Part shown: piece by piece, positions 5,891-6,042 of the stretch | Layout: each line of letters starts with the position of its first letter | Position numbering within the stretch: position 1 is the stretch's first letter | DNA from: CAZJNX01 sp964547415 | GTDB lineage: Bacteria > Pseudomonadota > Alphaproteobacteria > Rhizobiales > Amorphaceae | Reading direction: 5' to 3' | DNA length: 6,042 nt | Assembly: GCA_964547415.1 (NCBI GenBank) | Contig: CAZJNX010000257.1 | Span: forward strand, 1 to 6,042 | Program-made: the position numbers and the translations under genes | The notes under the pieces: model-generated | The model's database searches: none | Told to the model about the DNA's origin: nothing | What the model saw: the letters and a program-made list of their open reading frames with translations, nothing else

Positions 5891-6042
5891 TCAGAACCGG
5901 TGGCCGGCGGCGCGGAAGGCGCGCACCTCTGCGGGTGTCGGGTAGGTGTTGGCGTTGCTGCCCGGCGGCTGGGGGACGAGGCGGTCCGGGTCGGTGGCGA
6001 GGGCCTCGGCGAAGGCGTCCGCACCCGCGGCGAACAGCGCCA
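5891..6042 (-). CDS. 3' end of an unidentified gene, possibly formyltransferase-like
   Basis: The - strand frame entering from the window edge (first full codon at 6040) encodes 49 residues and a TGA at 5893-5891. It starts ALFAAGADAFAEAL and ends NTYPTPAEVRAFRAAGHRF. The tail, with Y/F-P-T-x-x-E-V-x-x-F-R-A-x-G, resembles the C-termini I recall for folate-dependent formyltransferase-like proteins, but this is memory-based and weak. The composition (balanced acidic, aromatic and Asn/Thr residues) looks like real protein, unlike the Arg/Pro-rich alternative frames. It lies 67 nt upstream of the VOC gene on the same strand, so the two may be cotranscribed. Most of the gene is outside the window. 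Confidence 0.55.
   Translation of the reverse strand, partial: ALFAAGADAFAEALATDPDRLVPQPPGSNANTYPTPAEVRAFRAAGHRF

Noticed and set aside
5836..6024. A 62-residue - strand open frame upstream of the VOC gene
   Set aside because: Ser/Pro/Arg/Thr-rich translation in the wrong frame relative to the more protein-like partial gene ending at 5891.

Overview
The window is very GC-rich DNA (about 70% or more by eye) carrying the second half of an aa3-type cytochrome c oxidase (cta/cox) operon of the alphaproteobacterial type. The order heme O synthase, small CoxF-like protein, Cox11/CtaG, subunit III, DUF983 protein, SURF1 is typical of Alphaproteobacteria. The base composition and proteins would suit a Rhodospirillales-like lineage, but that placement is inference.

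Positions 1-4045 (+ strand) hold the oxidase block. It starts inside ctaB (5' end cut by the window), followed by a short single-span membrane protein, ctaG (copper delivery to CuB), a gap of about 170 nt, subunit III, another gap of about 170 nt, a DUF983 zinc-ribbon membrane protein, and a SURF1 gene that overlaps the DUF983 gene by 4 nt and appears to start at TTG. Together these genes make heme O (precursor of heme A), insert copper and heme into subunit I, and supply subunit III. Subunits I and II are presumably upstream of the window.

Positions 4046-5427 separate this operon from unrelated genes. They hold a GC-rich hairpin just after SURF1 and a decayed IS110-family transposase on the - strand. 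The transposase has lost two catalytic acidic positions, carries a 1-nt frameshift, and contains a GGACATC heptamer tandem array that seems to add about 8 residues to its middle. About 400 nt without a recognisable gene follow, including a perfect 11-bp inverted repeat.

Positions 5428-6042 (- strand) hold a complete VOC/glyoxalase-fold gene and the 3' end of another gene, tentatively formyltransferase-like. I see no CRISPR array, tRNA, rRNA or defence/secretion system. The window is mostly an ordinary respiratory operon with an eroded insertion sequence at its downstream edge.
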